Below, piece after piece: positions 27,561-37,751 of a stretch of DNA of 64,000 nt. Origin of the DNA: an uncultured Oscillospiraceae bacterium. GTDB taxonomy: Bacteria; Bacillota; Clostridia; Oscillospirales; Oscillospiraceae. Location: positions 1-64,000 of the forward strand of contig CAKTPO010000011.1 in NCBI GenBank assembly GCA_934591845.1, written 5' to 3'. How positions within the stretch are numbered: the first letter of the stretch is position 1; the number at the start of each line of letters is the position of its first letter. The notes beneath the pieces were generated by a model. It saw nothing but the letters and a program-made list of their open reading frames with translations. It made no database searches and was not told where the DNA came from. Both the position numbers and the translations under genes were made by a program.

Positions 27561-30500
27561 ATGGCATCCGTATTGCAACAATACCACCAGCTGGCGGACC
27601 GCATGGCTACCCAGATAACTGGCAGCTACCAGAGCTGGACAGACTTTCTAACCACTGCCGCCCGCCTATACAAGTACCCCTATCACGAACAGCTTATGAT
27701 CTACGCCCAGCGCCCGGAAGCCACCGCCTGCGCAGAATATGATTTGTGGAATAACCGCATGGGGCGCTACATTCGCCGGGGCGCAAAAGGTATCGCCCTT
27801 ATCGACCACTCCGGGGACGCTCCAAAGCTCAAATATGTATTCGATGTAGCGGATACCCGCAGCACAGAACGCTCCCGCAGTCCCTACCTCTGGGAGTACC
27901 GCTCAGAGCATGAGAAGGTTGTCTCCAACGCTCTAGGTCTGCAGTACAGCATTCAGTACAACGGCGACTTTGCCGACCAGCTGGAGCAGATTTCCTCTGT
28001 GAGGGTCACAGAATATTTTCTTGCCCATGAGCAAGACCTCCTCGGCATCGTTGACGGTTCGTACCTGGAGCGGTATCATGACTATGACAAAGGCGTGGCA
28101 TTTCTCAACGCCGCAACCGTCAGCACAACCTATATGCTGCTGTCCCGCTGCGATCTTGCCGAAAATGCCCACTTTGGCCCAGAGGATTTCATGCCGGTGT
28201 TTGACTTCAACACACCGCAAACCGTCGATGCTCTTGGCAGCGCAATCAGCGGCATCAGCGAAGAAATCCTCCGAACTATAGAAGTCACCATCAAGAAATA
28301 TGAACGTGAAAAGCTGTCTGAAAGGAGCCAAGAAAATGAACGAACTGACCTACATTCCCAGCGGGGACTACTGGATTCCCAATCTGAGCCTGTCCCAGCA
28401 GGAGAGCAAGCCCCTGGGCAAGTACGGGAGGATGCGGAAGAAGTATCTACAGGAGCATCGCCCGGTGCTGTGGAACCGACTGATCCTGTCGGAGCAGCTG
28501 TATCCCCATCTGCGGGAGATCGACGAGACGGCGAACCGGCGCTTGGAGCAGATGATGCCGAAGCTGATGCAGTCGGCAGGGGTGACGGAAGCTCTGAAAA
28601 CCAGCGACCCCATGAAATGGGTGGGGCTGATGAACAACCTGAAAGCCCAGGCCGAGGAAGTAATCCTGACGGAGCTGATTTACACCTGACGGAAGATTCT
28701 CCTGTCGAGCAGTTTTCATTCTTCCCCACGGAGGCCCAGCAAATTGAATCTATCACAGAAGCGGAGCGTGTCCAGGCGACACCCTCCGCTTTTTCTATGT
28801 TCATTTCTCAGGCTGACATTGACCATATCCTGCGCACGGGCGGCAACGAAGATGACGCACGAATGAAAATTGTTGCCGAGTTCTCCAAACAAAAACCTTT
28901 GGAAAATCGTGCGACATTCCTGAAAGCGCTCTACCACGGCGGAAACGGCCTGATCACGGAAAATGGCAAGATTTCCGCATGGTATAGCGAGGACGGCATC
29001 TACATCGCAAGCGGCGACACTGCGCGCTATCTTCCCTCTGCCCAAGTTATCAGCTGGGCAGATGCAGCAGGGCGCACGGAAGAACTGCTGGATAGCGGCA
29101 CATTTGCCACCAATTTAGAGGTTGCGGAAGCACCGCGGAATGAGTGCCAGCGTATTGCTGCCGAAGTTTGGGGCCTTTATCACGATCTTTCGGATGAAGC
29201 AAAATCGCTGGGGCATCTGTCCTGTCTAAGTAATATTCGCAGCACCAATTACCCGGAGGAAACGGAATGCCTGACGGATGAACTGGCAAATCCGGCATTT
29301 CGAGAAACACTTCTGACCGAATCCAGGGCGTTTGTTGACGCCTACCGTGAAAACCGTGAACTGCTGCGTTTCCACTACCACCGGCCGCAAGCACTTCTCA
29401 CCCGCTTAGAAGAACTGTCCCTGCCACGCAAAGAATACCGCTCCGACATGACAGCACTCTCGGAAACCGGGAAGTTCATTACGGAGGATGAAATTGCGGA
29501 TTCTCTTGCAAATGGGAGCAGCTTTGAGGGTGGGAAGAACCGTATCTATGCGTTTTTCCAAAACCAGCATTCTCTCAAAGAGAAAGCTGATTTTCTGAAA
29601 GAGGAATACGGTACTGGTGGACGCTCCCATGCTGTATCCGGGGAAAGCGGCAGCTTTGAAGAACACGGCAGCAAAGGCATCGTACTGAAAAAGAGCGATT
29701 GTACGGATATTCAGATGAATTGGAATAAGGTCGCTTCCCGCATCTCTGAACTGATCCGCCTGAACCGCTATTTTACACCAGATGAACAGGTGCTTTATGA
29801 CGAAAAGCTGGCACAGGCTACAGCGCGAACCATCGCCTACAACAGCTATAATGCCGTCAAGGAAAGTAATCTTGCGGCCACACTCCCGACAGTCAGTCTG
29901 TTCTATGACTGGTACGCGGAAGTAAAAAGTCAATATCCTGATGCCATTGTTCTGATAAAGCTGAACGGTGGCTATTTATCATTCCAGGCAGATACGCAAT
30001 TTGCCGCAACGCTTCTTGGGTTGGAGGTTGTTCAACGGGAACACCTTGGAGAACCGAAGCGAGTTTCCGTGTGCTATCTGCCCAACGAAGTTGTGGAAGA
30101 ATATCTGGACAGGCTTGGCGAGAAGAACAAAACAGTGGTTTTGGCAGATCGTCAACCTGGCAAGGATAACATAGATATTCTTCAGATTGCGCCACAGCCA
30201 ACACGGCATATTGATGAGCCATCTCAAGAGCATCCACCAGTAGCGCCTACCGACATTCCCCCAATAAGAGAAATTACGCAGGCTGACATTGACGCCGCCT
30301 TGCAGAAATGGAACGGGAATTCTGAAAGCAAGCAGGCTGTGGCATCGTACATGGGAGACCATGGTCGGGAGCGGGACACCGCCGCATGGCTGGCAAAAGA
30401 ATACGGTACAGACCTCAGCCATCCCTTGCGGGTCGTTGTTACCGGCGTTGATGATGAAGTTGTGCTGCCCTGGCCCAAAGTTCAGCGCCGCATTGCACAG

Positions 30501-33500
30501 CTTATCCGCGAGGACAAATTCTTCACACAGCAGGAAAAGACAGTTCTGGAACATAATCAGGAGTACCAGCTTCTGGACCGACTTCGTTCTGACTGTGAGT
30601 ATTTCCTTGGCGCAGGCAACCGTGCGGAAAAGCATTTGTGGACAGGCAGTGTTCGTGCGCAGATTGCCAAAATGTGGGAACTGTACGATATGCTCCCTGA
30701 AAAGCCTGAATGGCTGACCAAAGAGACTATCGATGATTATGCCGAGCGGATGGCACCGCCGTATCTGGTTGTTGCGTACCATCATTTTGAAAATGGGTTT
30801 GATGATAAGCTGGACTACCAGACATTGGCCGAAGCAGAAAAAGTTGCGCAGGGCTATGTGGACGGTACAATGGAGGGTGACGGCTTTCAATATGACGGTG
30901 CGGCTATCTACAACCAGCAGACACGGAAGTATCTGCGCGTCTACGGCAATTACCCGGATGAACGGGCACACGCGGAGGCAGCGGGACGTGATTGGGTCGA
31001 AAAATCGGCAGCATCTACGGAAAGCGACATCGCCCCCGCAGATCGCTTCCATGTGGTAAGTCTTGACCAAGGCTTCTATACCCGGTATGCCATATGGGAC
31101 GATGAGGCCGACTGTTACTATGTTGACGCTGACGGTGTTGCAGAGGAATTTACAAGCGAATGGCAGGCGGAAGAATACCGGCTGAAGCTGCAAGAGCAGG
31201 TACTTATGGAACGGGCAAAGGGGCTGATCTCTGACTTCTGCCAGAGTGAATACGGCTCTGAACCAGATTTCAGCGACCCCGCGAAAATCGGCATTGCCTA
31301 CACGACCATCACCGATGATGAGATTCCCATTCAGGTGAATATCGACTTTGTGAAATTCCGGTTGGAGCGGGATCTGAACGGTGAACATTTGGAGACCCGG
31401 CAGTACAGTTCCCTGCAAGACCTGATTGCCAACGAGTTGGAAATCCTTGATTTCAGTGACCTCGTTCATGTGTCAGATGAAGATATAGAGCAATACCGCT
31501 GGCACAATCGTGAGGAAGCGACGGAGAAGGCACTTGAAACAGTTGAATCTGTGTCCTTGCCGCAGGAGAACAAAGCCCTGTATTCGGTAGGCGATACCGT
31601 CTATCTGGACAACAAGCCCTTTGAGATCACCGAAGTCGGGCTGTTTGACGTACATCTCCGTGATCCGTCGCAGACATACCCTGTTTTCCGTGCGGAAAGC
31701 AAGGAACGCCTTGAAGTGCTACTGCGCCAGGATGAGCGCAACGCCCATCTTTTTGCTGTGAAACCTCCTGCCATAAGCGAAGAAGAAAAGCTGATCCTGG
31801 AACATGAGGGGCAAGCGGCACTTTCGGAAATGGGCGAGTTCGTACCCGACCCGGATGATGTCGTTTCTCAGGCCGAGCCAGACGAGCCTCCCACACACCG
31901 TCCTGCGGTATCCATCCCCATTGACGGCCAATGGCAGGAGTTCCCCATCGTTTCCACAGCGGAAAAAGCATCCTATACCGACTTCAAGGCAGCAAGCCAT
32001 CGGAATGCCCAGAACTTCCGTATCACAGATGATGACCTAGGAGCTGGTGGCGCAAAGGCAAAATTCCAGGCAAATCTCAATGCCATCCAGCTGCTAAAGC
32101 ACTTGGAAGCTGAAGACTTGCAGGCCAGCCCGGAACAGCAGCAAGTTCTCTCCCGCTATGTGGGCTGGGGCGGCCTGCCGGATGCTTTTGACGCAAGCAA
32201 GCCCAGCTGGGCATCCGAATACCAGGCACTGAAAGCCGCGTTTACCCCAGAAGAATACACCGCCGCCCGCGCATCCACGCTGAATGCCCACTACACCAGT
32301 CCCACGGTTATCCGTGCTATCTACGAAGCTGTAGGAAATATGGGCTTCCAGACCGGCAACATTCTGGAGCCGTCTATGGGTATTGGCAATTTCTTTGGTA
32401 TGCTCCCGGAAAATATGCGAGGCAGCCGTCTCTATGGCGTGGAACTGGATTCCATCACCGGACGGATCGCCAAGCAGCTTTATCCCAAAGCCAATATCAC
32501 CATCGCTGGATTTGAAACCACAGACCGCAGAGACTTCTTTGACCTTGCGGTAGGCAATGTGCCTTTTGGCCAGTACAAAGTAAATGACCCTGCCTATAAC
32601 AAGTTGGGCTTCAACATCCACAATTATTTCTTCGCCAAGGCACTGGACCAGGTGCGCCCCGGTGGTGTAGTAGCTTTCGTGACCAGCCGCTATACCATGG
32701 ATTCCCAGAACCCCAGCGTCCGTAAGTACCTCGCCCAGAGGGCTGACCTTTTGGGCGCTATCCGATTACCCAACACCGCTTTTAAGGCCAACGCCGGTAC
32801 AGAGGTGGTGTCGGATATTCTGTTCCTACAAAAACGTGACCGGGCGATGGACATAGAACCAGATTGGGTGCATCTGGGGAAAACGGAAGATGGGTACGCC
32901 ATCAACAGCTATTTCCTGGACCACCCGGAAATGGTCATGGGCAGAAACAGTTCCGAAAGCACCGCTCACGGTATGGATTACACCGTGGAACCCTTTGAAA
33001 ACATTTCGCTTGCCAGCTCGCTCCATGAAGCGGTGAAGCATATCCAGGGCACCTATCAGGAAGCGGAGCTGCCCGATCTGGGCGAGGGTGAATCCATCCA
33101 GGACACCCTCCCGGCTGACCCGGATGTGAAGAACTTCTCCTACACCCTTGTGGACGGCGAGGTTTACTTCCGGGAAAACAGCATTATGGTCAGACCCGAT
33201 CTGAATGCCACCGCCAAGGAGCGTATCAAGGGTATGCTGGCACTCAGCGCCTGCGTCCATGAGCTGATCGACCTTCAAATGGACGAAACCATCCCGGATT
33301 CTGCCATTCGGGAGAAACAGGCAGAGTTGAACCGGTTCTACGACAGCTTCACGGAAAAGCACGGACTTATCAACAGCCGGGGCAACAAGCTGGCATTCTC
33401 CGACGATTCCTCCTATTTCCTCCTGTGCGCTCTGGAAGTCATGGACGATGATGGCAATTTCCAGCGCAAAGCGGATATGTTCACCAAACGCACCATTCAG

Positions 33501-36500
33501 CCCCACCGAGTAGTCAACTCCGTGGATACCGCCAGTGAAGCCCTGACCCTTTCCATTGCGGAAAAGGCAGAGGTGAACATGGAATATATGTCCAATCTCA
33601 CCGGGAAAACCGCCGAGGAACTGGCATCAGAACTGCGGGGTGTGATTTTCCATGACCCCACCCTCGGTAATGCAGAGGACGGCATGGGCTGGGTAACAGC
33701 GGACGAGTATCTGTCCGGCAATGTCCGGCAAAAGCTCCGGCAGGCGGAAGCAGCTGCAGCGGAGAATCCTGCCTATCAGGTCAATGTAGAAGCCTTGCTC
33801 GCTGCGCAGCCCAAGGATTTGGATGCTTCGGAGATTGAGGTTCGGCTGGGCGCAACCTGGATCGACAAGTCCTACATCAAGCAGTTCATGTTTGAAACCT
33901 TCGATACCCCCAGCTATCTGCGCTATTCCATGGATGTGCAGTATTCTCCCTATACCGCCGCATGGAGCATCAGCAACAAAAAACGGATTTCCTACAACGA
34001 TGTTGCTGCGTGGAATACCTACGGCACAGATTGTGTCAGCGCCTATGAAATTCTGGAGGATTCCCTGAACCTCCGGGATGTGCAGGTGTACGACACCATT
34101 GAGGATGCGGACGGACACAAAAAGCGGGTGCTGAACGCCAAGGAAACCACCCTGGCCCAGCAGAAGCAGCAGCTCATCCGGGATGCCTTCAAAGACTGGA
34201 TTTGGGCAGAACCCCAACGCCGTCAAGCTCTGGTTCGGCAGTACAATGAGGAAATGAACAGCACCCGCCCACGGGAATATGACGGCAGTCACATCGTCTT
34301 TGCGGGCATGAACCCGGAAATCACCCTCCGGGAGCATCAGCGGAACGCCATTGCCCATGTTCTCTATGGCGGTAATACATTGCTTGCCCACGAAGTGGGT
34401 GCGGGCAAGACCTTTGAGATGGTCGCTGCCGCCATGGAAAGCAAGCGGCTGGGACTGTGCCAGAAGTCCATCTTTGTGGTTCCCAACCACTTAACAGAAC
34501 AGTGGGCATCGGAATTTCTGCGTCTGTACCCCTCCGCCAATATCCTTGTCACCAAGCAGCGGGACTTTGAAACAAAAAACCGCAAGAAGTTCTGCGCCCG
34601 GATTGCCACCGGCGACTATGATGCGGTAATCATTGGTCACAGCCAGTTTGAGAAAATCCCCATCAGCAAGCAGCGGCAGGAGCAACTTCTGCAAGACCAG
34701 ATTGCGGAGATCACCATGGGCATTTCGGAGCTGAAGGAAAGCGGCGGTGAGAAATTCAGCGTCAAGGAGTTGGAACGCACCAAGCGCGGTTTGGAGTCCC
34801 GATTGGAAAAACTGCGGGCTGATGATAAGAAAGACGATGTTGTGACCTTTGAGCAGCTGGGTGTTGACCGTATGTTTGTAGACGAAGCGCACAATTACAA
34901 GAATTTGTTCTTATACACAAAAATGCGCAATGTCGCCGGTCTTTCCACTACAGATGCGCAGAAATCCAGCGATATGTTTGGCAAGTGCCGCTACATGGAT
35001 GAACTCACCGGAAACCGGGGCGTGGTCTTTGCCACAGGTACGCCGGTCAGCAACAGTATGACGGAACTCTACACCATGCAGCGGTATTTGCAGTATGCCC
35101 ATCTGGAAGAAATGCACATGACCCACTTCGACTGCTGGGCGTCCCGATTTGGTGAAACCGTCACCGCTTTGGAGCTGGCACCCGAGGGCAAGGGCTACCG
35201 TCCTCGGACACGGTTCAGCCGGTTCTTCAATCTGCCGGAGCTGATGAATCTGTTCAAGGAAGTTGCAGACATTAAGACAGCAGATCAGCTCCATCTTCCC
35301 GTCCCGGAGGTAGAGTACCACAATGTGGTTGCCAAGCCAACGGAGGTACAGAAAGGGCTGGTGCAGGAGCTTTCCGAACGAGCCGCCGCTATCCACTCCG
35401 GCAGTGTTGACCCATCCACTGACAATATGCTGAAAGTGACCTCAGATGGGCGAAAGCTGGGGCTTGACCAGCGGATTATCAATCCCGATTTCCCGGATCA
35501 GGAGGGCAGCAAGGTCAATCTGTGTGTGGAAAATATTCTGCAAGTCTGGAAAGACGGTGAAGCGGACAAGCTGACCCAGTTAGTTTTTTGCGATATTTCC
35601 ACACCTCAGGCTGCATCGAAAGTGAAAAAGGCTGTCAGCACGAATATAGACACTTCCTCCCCGGAGTCTGCGATGCTCCCTATGGAAGAAAAAGCCCCCT
35701 TCACCGTTTACGATGACATTCGTTCCAAGCTGATTGCCAGGGGCGTTCCGGCAGAGCAGATTGCCTTTATTCACGACGCCAATACGGAGGTTAAGAAAAA
35801 GGAGCTGTTCGGCAAGGTGCGTTCCGGCCAGGTGCGTGTGCTGCTGGGCAGTACCTCCAAAATGGGGGCTGGCACCAATGTGCAGGATCGTCTGGTGGCA
35901 ATCCATGATGTGGATTGTCCCTGGAGACCCGGTGATTTGCAGCAGCGCAAAGGCAGAATCGAGCGTCAGGGCAATCAGAATGAGAAAGTCCATGTATTCC
36001 GTTATGTGACAGAAGGAACCTTCGACGCTTACTTGTGGCAGACCGTGGAGAATAAGCAGAAGTTCATTTCCCAGATTATGAGTTCCAAGTCCCCGGTGCG
36101 CTCCTGTGACGATGTGGACGAGGTAGCGCTGTCCTTTGCGGAAATCAAAGCCCTGTGCGCCGGTGATCCCCGGATCAAGGAGCGTATGGATTTGGATGTG
36201 GAGGTTTCCAAGCTGAAGATTATGAAAGCTGACTACAAGAGCAAGCAGTACCGGCTGGAAGATAATCTGCTGCGGCACTTCCCGGAACAGATTGAAAAAT
36301 TGAAGGGCTACATTCAGGCGATTCAGGAAGATATGCAGATGCTGGATACCCATCCCCATCCACAAGACGGCTTTGCGGGTATGACGGTTCTGGCTGACGA
36401 GCTGATGGATAAGGACAACGCCGGTGCCGCTCTGATCGAGGCGGCAAAAAAGGCCACGGGGCTTGACCCAGTGGAGATCGGTACATACCGGGGCTTTCAG

Positions 36501-36920
36501 ATGTCCGTCACTTTGGAGGACTTTGGCAGAAAGTATGTGCTGACCATGCAGGGCAGACTGCGGCACCAGACCGCCTTGGGCAGCGACCCCAGAGGAAATC
36601 TCATTCGTCTGGACAATGCTCTGGCACAGATGCCCCAGCGGTTGCAAGCCTTCCAGACACAGTTGGACGAAACCTACCACCAGCAGGAAGCGGCAAAGGC
36701 GGAGCTGGACAAGCCCTTCCCCTATGAGGAGGAACTGCGGGACAAAACCGCGCGGCTGATTTTTCTGGATGCGGAGCTGAACTTGGATGCCAATAAGGGC
36801 GGTCAGCAGGATCAGGTGGTTGCCAAAGCTGCCCGTCCCTCGGTACTGGATAAGCTGCGAAGCCAGCTCACTCCCAGCAGGACTGATAAAAAACAAAAAC
36901 GCCATGAGGAGGTACGATGA
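27561..36920 (+). CDS. Giant DNA methyltransferase-SNF2 helicase ICE protein
   Basis: A 3119-residue protein. An ArdC-like domain at the N terminus (SWTDFLTTAARLYKYPYHEQ, WNNRMGRYIRRGAKG) is followed by a low-complexity Asp/Gly/Ala/Ser linker at about 265-375. Next come three divergent copies of a domain (about 405-500, 655-760, 910-1010) and YodL/LPD-like regions. An N6-adenine methyltransferase has motif I LEPSMGIGNFF near 1601 and motif IV GNVPFG near 1670. A SNF2 helicase has HEVGAGKTFEM near 2276, VDEAHNYKN near 2439, TSKMGAGTNVQDR near 2763, and QQRKGRIERQGNQ, with a coiled-coil tail. The family is known in Tn1549-type elements and probably modifies and remodels incoming DNA. The ATG at 27561 follows AAAGGAG. 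Confidence 0.9.
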   Translation: MASVLQQYHQLADRMATQITGSYQSWTDFLTTAARLYKYPYHEQLMIYAQRPEATACAEYDLWNNRMGRYIRRGAKGIALIDHSGDAPKLKYVFDVADTRSTERSRSPYLWEYRSEHEKVVSNALGLQYSIQYNGDFADQLEQISSVRVTEYFLAHEQDLLGIVDGSYLERYHDYDKGVAFLNAATVSTTYMLLSRCDLAENAHFGPEDFMPVFDFNTPQTVDALGSAISGISEEILRTIEVTIKKYEREKLSERSQENERTDLHSQRGLLDSQSEPVPAGEQAPGQVREDAEEVSTGASPGAVEPTDPVGAAVSPSAGDRRDGEPALGADDAEADAVGRGDGSSENQRPHEMGGADEQPESPGRGSNPDGADLHLTEDSPVEQFSFFPTEAQQIESITEAERVQATPSAFSMFISQADIDHILRTGGNEDDARMKIVAEFSKQKPLENRATFLKALYHGGNGLITENGKISAWYSEDGIYIASGDTARYLPSAQVISWADAAGRTEELLDSGTFATNLEVAEAPRNECQRIAAEVWGLYHDLSDEAKSLGHLSCLSNIRSTNYPEETECLTDELANPAFRETLLTESRAFVDAYRENRELLRFHYHRPQALLTRLEELSLPRKEYRSDMTALSETGKFITEDEIADSLANGSSFEGGKNRIYAFFQNQHSLKEKADFLKEEYGTGGRSHAVSGESGSFEEHGSKGIVLKKSDCTDIQMNWNKVASRISELIRLNRYFTPDEQVLYDEKLAQATARTIAYNSYNAVKESNLAATLPTVSLFYDWYAEVKSQYPDAIVLIKLNGGYLSFQADTQFAATLLGLEVVQREHLGEPKRVSVCYLPNEVVEEYLDRLGEKNKTVVLADRQPGKDNIDILQIAPQPTRHIDEPSQEHPPVAPTDIPPIREITQADIDAALQKWNGNSESKQAVASYMGDHGRERDTAAWLAKEYGTDLSHPLRVVVTGVDDEVVLPWPKVQRRIAQLIREDKFFTQQEKTVLEHNQEYQLLDRLRSDCEYFLGAGNRAEKHLWTGSVRAQIAKMWELYDMLPEKPEWLTKETIDDYAERMAPPYLVVAYHHFENGFDDKLDYQTLAEAEKVAQGYVDGTMEGDGFQYDGAAIYNQQTRKYLRVYGNYPDERAHAEAAGRDWVEKSAASTESDIAPADRFHVVSLDQGFYTRYAIWDDEADCYYVDADGVAEEFTSEWQAEEYRLKLQEQVLMERAKGLISDFCQSEYGSEPDFSDPAKIGIAYTTITDDEIPIQVNIDFVKFRLERDLNGEHLETRQYSSLQDLIANELEILDFSDLVHVSDEDIEQYRWHNREEATEKALETVESVSLPQENKALYSVGDTVYLDNKPFEITEVGLFDVHLRDPSQTYPVFRAESKERLEVLLRQDERNAHLFAVKPPAISEEEKLILEHEGQAALSEMGEFVPDPDDVVSQAEPDEPPTHRPAVSIPIDGQWQEFPIVSTAEKASYTDFKAASHRNAQNFRITDDDLGAGGAKAKFQANLNAIQLLKHLEAEDLQASPEQQQVLSRYVGWGGLPDAFDASKPSWASEYQALKAAFTPEEYTAARASTLNAHYTSPTVIRAIYEAVGNMGFQTGNILEPSMGIGNFFGMLPENMRGSRLYGVELDSITGRIAKQLYPKANITIAGFETTDRRDFFDLAVGNVPFGQYKVNDPAYNKLGFNIHNYFFAKALDQVRPGGVVAFVTSRYTMDSQNPSVRKYLAQRADLLGAIRLPNTAFKANAGTEVVSDILFLQKRDRAMDIEPDWVHLGKTEDGYAINSYFLDHPEMVMGRNSSESTAHGMDYTVEPFENISLASSLHEAVKHIQGTYQEAELPDLGEGESIQDTLPADPDVKNFSYTLVDGEVYFRENSIMVRPDLNATAKERIKGMLALSACVHELIDLQMDETIPDSAIREKQAELNRFYDSFTEKHGLINSRGNKLAFSDDSSYFLLCALEVMDDDGNFQRKADMFTKRTIQPHRVVNSVDTASEALTLSIAEKAEVNMEYMSNLTGKTAEELASELRGVIFHDPTLGNAEDGMGWVTADEYLSGNVRQKLRQAEAAAAENPAYQVNVEALLAAQPKDLDASEIEVRLGATWIDKSYIKQFMFETFDTPSYLRYSMDVQYSPYTAAWSISNKKRISYNDVAAWNTYGTDCVSAYEILEDSLNLRDVQVYDTIEDADGHKKRVLNAKETTLAQQKQQLIRDAFKDWIWAEPQRRQALVRQYNEEMNSTRPREYDGSHIVFAGMNPEITLREHQRNAIAHVLYGGNTLLAHEVGAGKTFEMVAAAMESKRLGLCQKSIFVVPNHLTEQWASEFLRLYPSANILVTKQRDFETKNRKKFCARIATGDYDAVIIGHSQFEKIPISKQRQEQLLQDQIAEITMGISELKESGGEKFSVKELERTKRGLESRLEKLRADDKKDDVVTFEQLGVDRMFVDEAHNYKNLFLYTKMRNVAGLSTTDAQKSSDMFGKCRYMDELTGNRGVVFATGTPVSNSMTELYTMQRYLQYAHLEEMHMTHFDCWASRFGETVTALELAPEGKGYRPRTRFSRFFNLPELMNLFKEVADIKTADQLHLPVPEVEYHNVVAKPTEVQKGLVQELSERAAAIHSGSVDPSTDNMLKVTSDGRKLGLDQRIINPDFPDQEGSKVNLCVENILQVWKDGEADKLTQLVFCDISTPQAASKVKKAVSTNIDTSSPESAMLPMEEKAPFTVYDDIRSKLIARGVPAEQIAFIHDANTEVKKKELFGKVRSGQVRVLLGSTSKMGAGTNVQDRLVAIHDVDCPWRPGDLQQRKGRIERQGNQNEKVHVFRYVTEGTFDAYLWQTVENKQKFISQIMSSKSPVRSCDDVDEVALSFAEIKALCAGDPRIKERMDLDVEVSKLKIMKADYKSKQYRLEDNLLRHFPEQIEKLKGYIQAIQEDMQMLDTHPHPQDGFAGMTVLADELMDKDNAGAALIEAAKKATGLDPVEIGTYRGFQMSVTLEDFGRKYVLTMQGRLRHQTALGSDPRGNLIRLDNALAQMPQRLQAFQTQLDETYHQQEAAKAELDKPFPYEEELRDKTARLIFLDAELNLDANKGGQQDQVVAKAARPSVLDKLRSQLTPSRTDKKQKRHEEVR
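28336..28689 (+). CDS. tnpV: TnpV family protein nested in the giant gene (+1 frame)
   Basis: A 117-residue protein entirely inside the giant gene, read one base out of phase. It begins MNELTYIPSGDYWIPNLSL, then RMRKKYLQEHRPVLWNRLI and HLREIDETANRRLEQMM, matching the TnpV family of small transposon proteins of unknown function. The ATG is preceded by AAAGGAG at a good distance, at a point where the main frame needs no such signal. In the main frame the same DNA encodes a low-complexity, Asp/Gly/Ala-rich linker, as expected if that linker was created by overprinting the older tnpV frame. Other TnpV genes stand alone, which also supports this frame as the original. Confidence 0.8.
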   Translation: MNELTYIPSGDYWIPNLSLSQQESKPLGKYGRMRKKYLQEHRPVLWNRLILSEQLYPHLREIDETANRRLEQMMPKLMQSAGVTEALKTSDPMKWVGLMNNLKAQAEEVILTELIYT

Positions 36921-37747
36921 TGACCAACGAAGAACGCAACACGGCATTGTATCAGAAGATGTTTGCCGAACAGGAGAAATTCCGGGACTGGCTGAAAGGT
37001 CAGTCCCCGGAGGAAATTCTGAACCACGCCTATGAATACACAGTCCGGGAGGATATTCTGCTGTCGCTGGAATACCACCATCTGTCAGATGCCCAAGCGG
37101 ATGCGCTGATGAAATCCCCCAGCCCACTGGCAGATGTTTTCAGAGATTTTGAAAAGCTGGAAACGAGCCACATGGAGACGGTTTGGGACTGTCTTGAGGG
37201 CAGAGCGGATACGCTTCTGGAAGAACAGCACCGCACACTTAGGGAAACACCGGTATATAGCCAATCCGGTGCCTATGCCCATGAACATGGGGAGCTTAAT
37301 CAGTACCGGGCTTCCAACGAAGCAAATATGGCCTGTAAAAAAGCCATTGAGGGAGCCATCCGTGACCATTACAGAGGGTACAGTCTGGATGGAAAAGCAG
37401 CAGTCGCAGAGGTTGTGCGTGCCTTTGGAACGGAACGAACCATGTACATCCTTGCCAACACCGTCCGGCAAAAGGACTGGGATGGACGGATTTCTCCCAG
37501 CAATAAGGATTGGGCGAAATCAATCCCCATTCAGAAGAATCCAGATGCCTGGGGTGAGGATCGGAACAGCCACCTAGTTGTGGACAGCCATCCAGGACTT
37601 ACGGATTTGTTTGTAAGTGCCTTCCGCAAAGAGTATTGCCAGCAGCAAGAAAAAGGCATCAAGCCCTCCGTCCGGGCAAAGCTGCAAAACCAGCCAGTCA
37701 AAAATTCGCCGAAAATTTCGGCGAATTTAAAAGGACAGGAGCGGTAA
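36917..37747 (+). CDS. DUF3848/DUF3849 domain ICE protein
   Basis: A protein of about 276 residues. The N-terminal 70 residues resemble DUF3848 (LYQKMFAEQEKFRDWLKG, YTVREDILLSLEY). Residues 125-215 resemble DUF3849 (YRASNEANMACKKAIEGAI, DWDGRISPSNKDWAKSIP). It overlaps the end of the giant gene (ATGATGA), so the two are co-translated. Its role is unknown. The last codons carry a 27-bp palindrome (37702-37728), which may have forced the odd NSPKISANLKG ending. Confidence 0.8.
   Translation: MMTNEERNTALYQKMFAEQEKFRDWLKGQSPEEILNHAYEYTVREDILLSLEYHHLSDAQADALMKSPSPLADVFRDFEKLETSHMETVWDCLEGRADTLLEEQHRTLRETPVYSQSGAYAHEHGELNQYRASNEANMACKKAIEGAIRDHYRGYSLDGKAAVAEVVRAFGTERTMYILANTVRQKDWDGRISPSNKDWAKSIPIQKNPDAWGEDRNSHLVVDSHPGLTDLFVSAFRKEYCQQQEKGIKPSVRAKLQNQPVKNSPKISANLKGQER
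37702..37728. repeat. 27-bp near-perfect palindrome before mobC
   Basis: AAATTCGCCGAAA, one A, then TTTCGGCGAATTT: 13-bp arms with a single central base. It lies at the end of the DUF3849 gene, 24 bases before mobC. It could be an operator, a relaxosome binding site for MobC, or part of oriT. As RNA it would form a hairpin with almost no loop, so it more likely acts as DNA. Confidence 0.65.
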
Positions 37748-37751
37748 ATCT

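Noticed and set aside
30000-37127. Several long minus-strand frames opposite the giant gene
   Set aside because: They follow from its GC-rich third positions. The plus strand has clear methyltransferase and helicase motifs.
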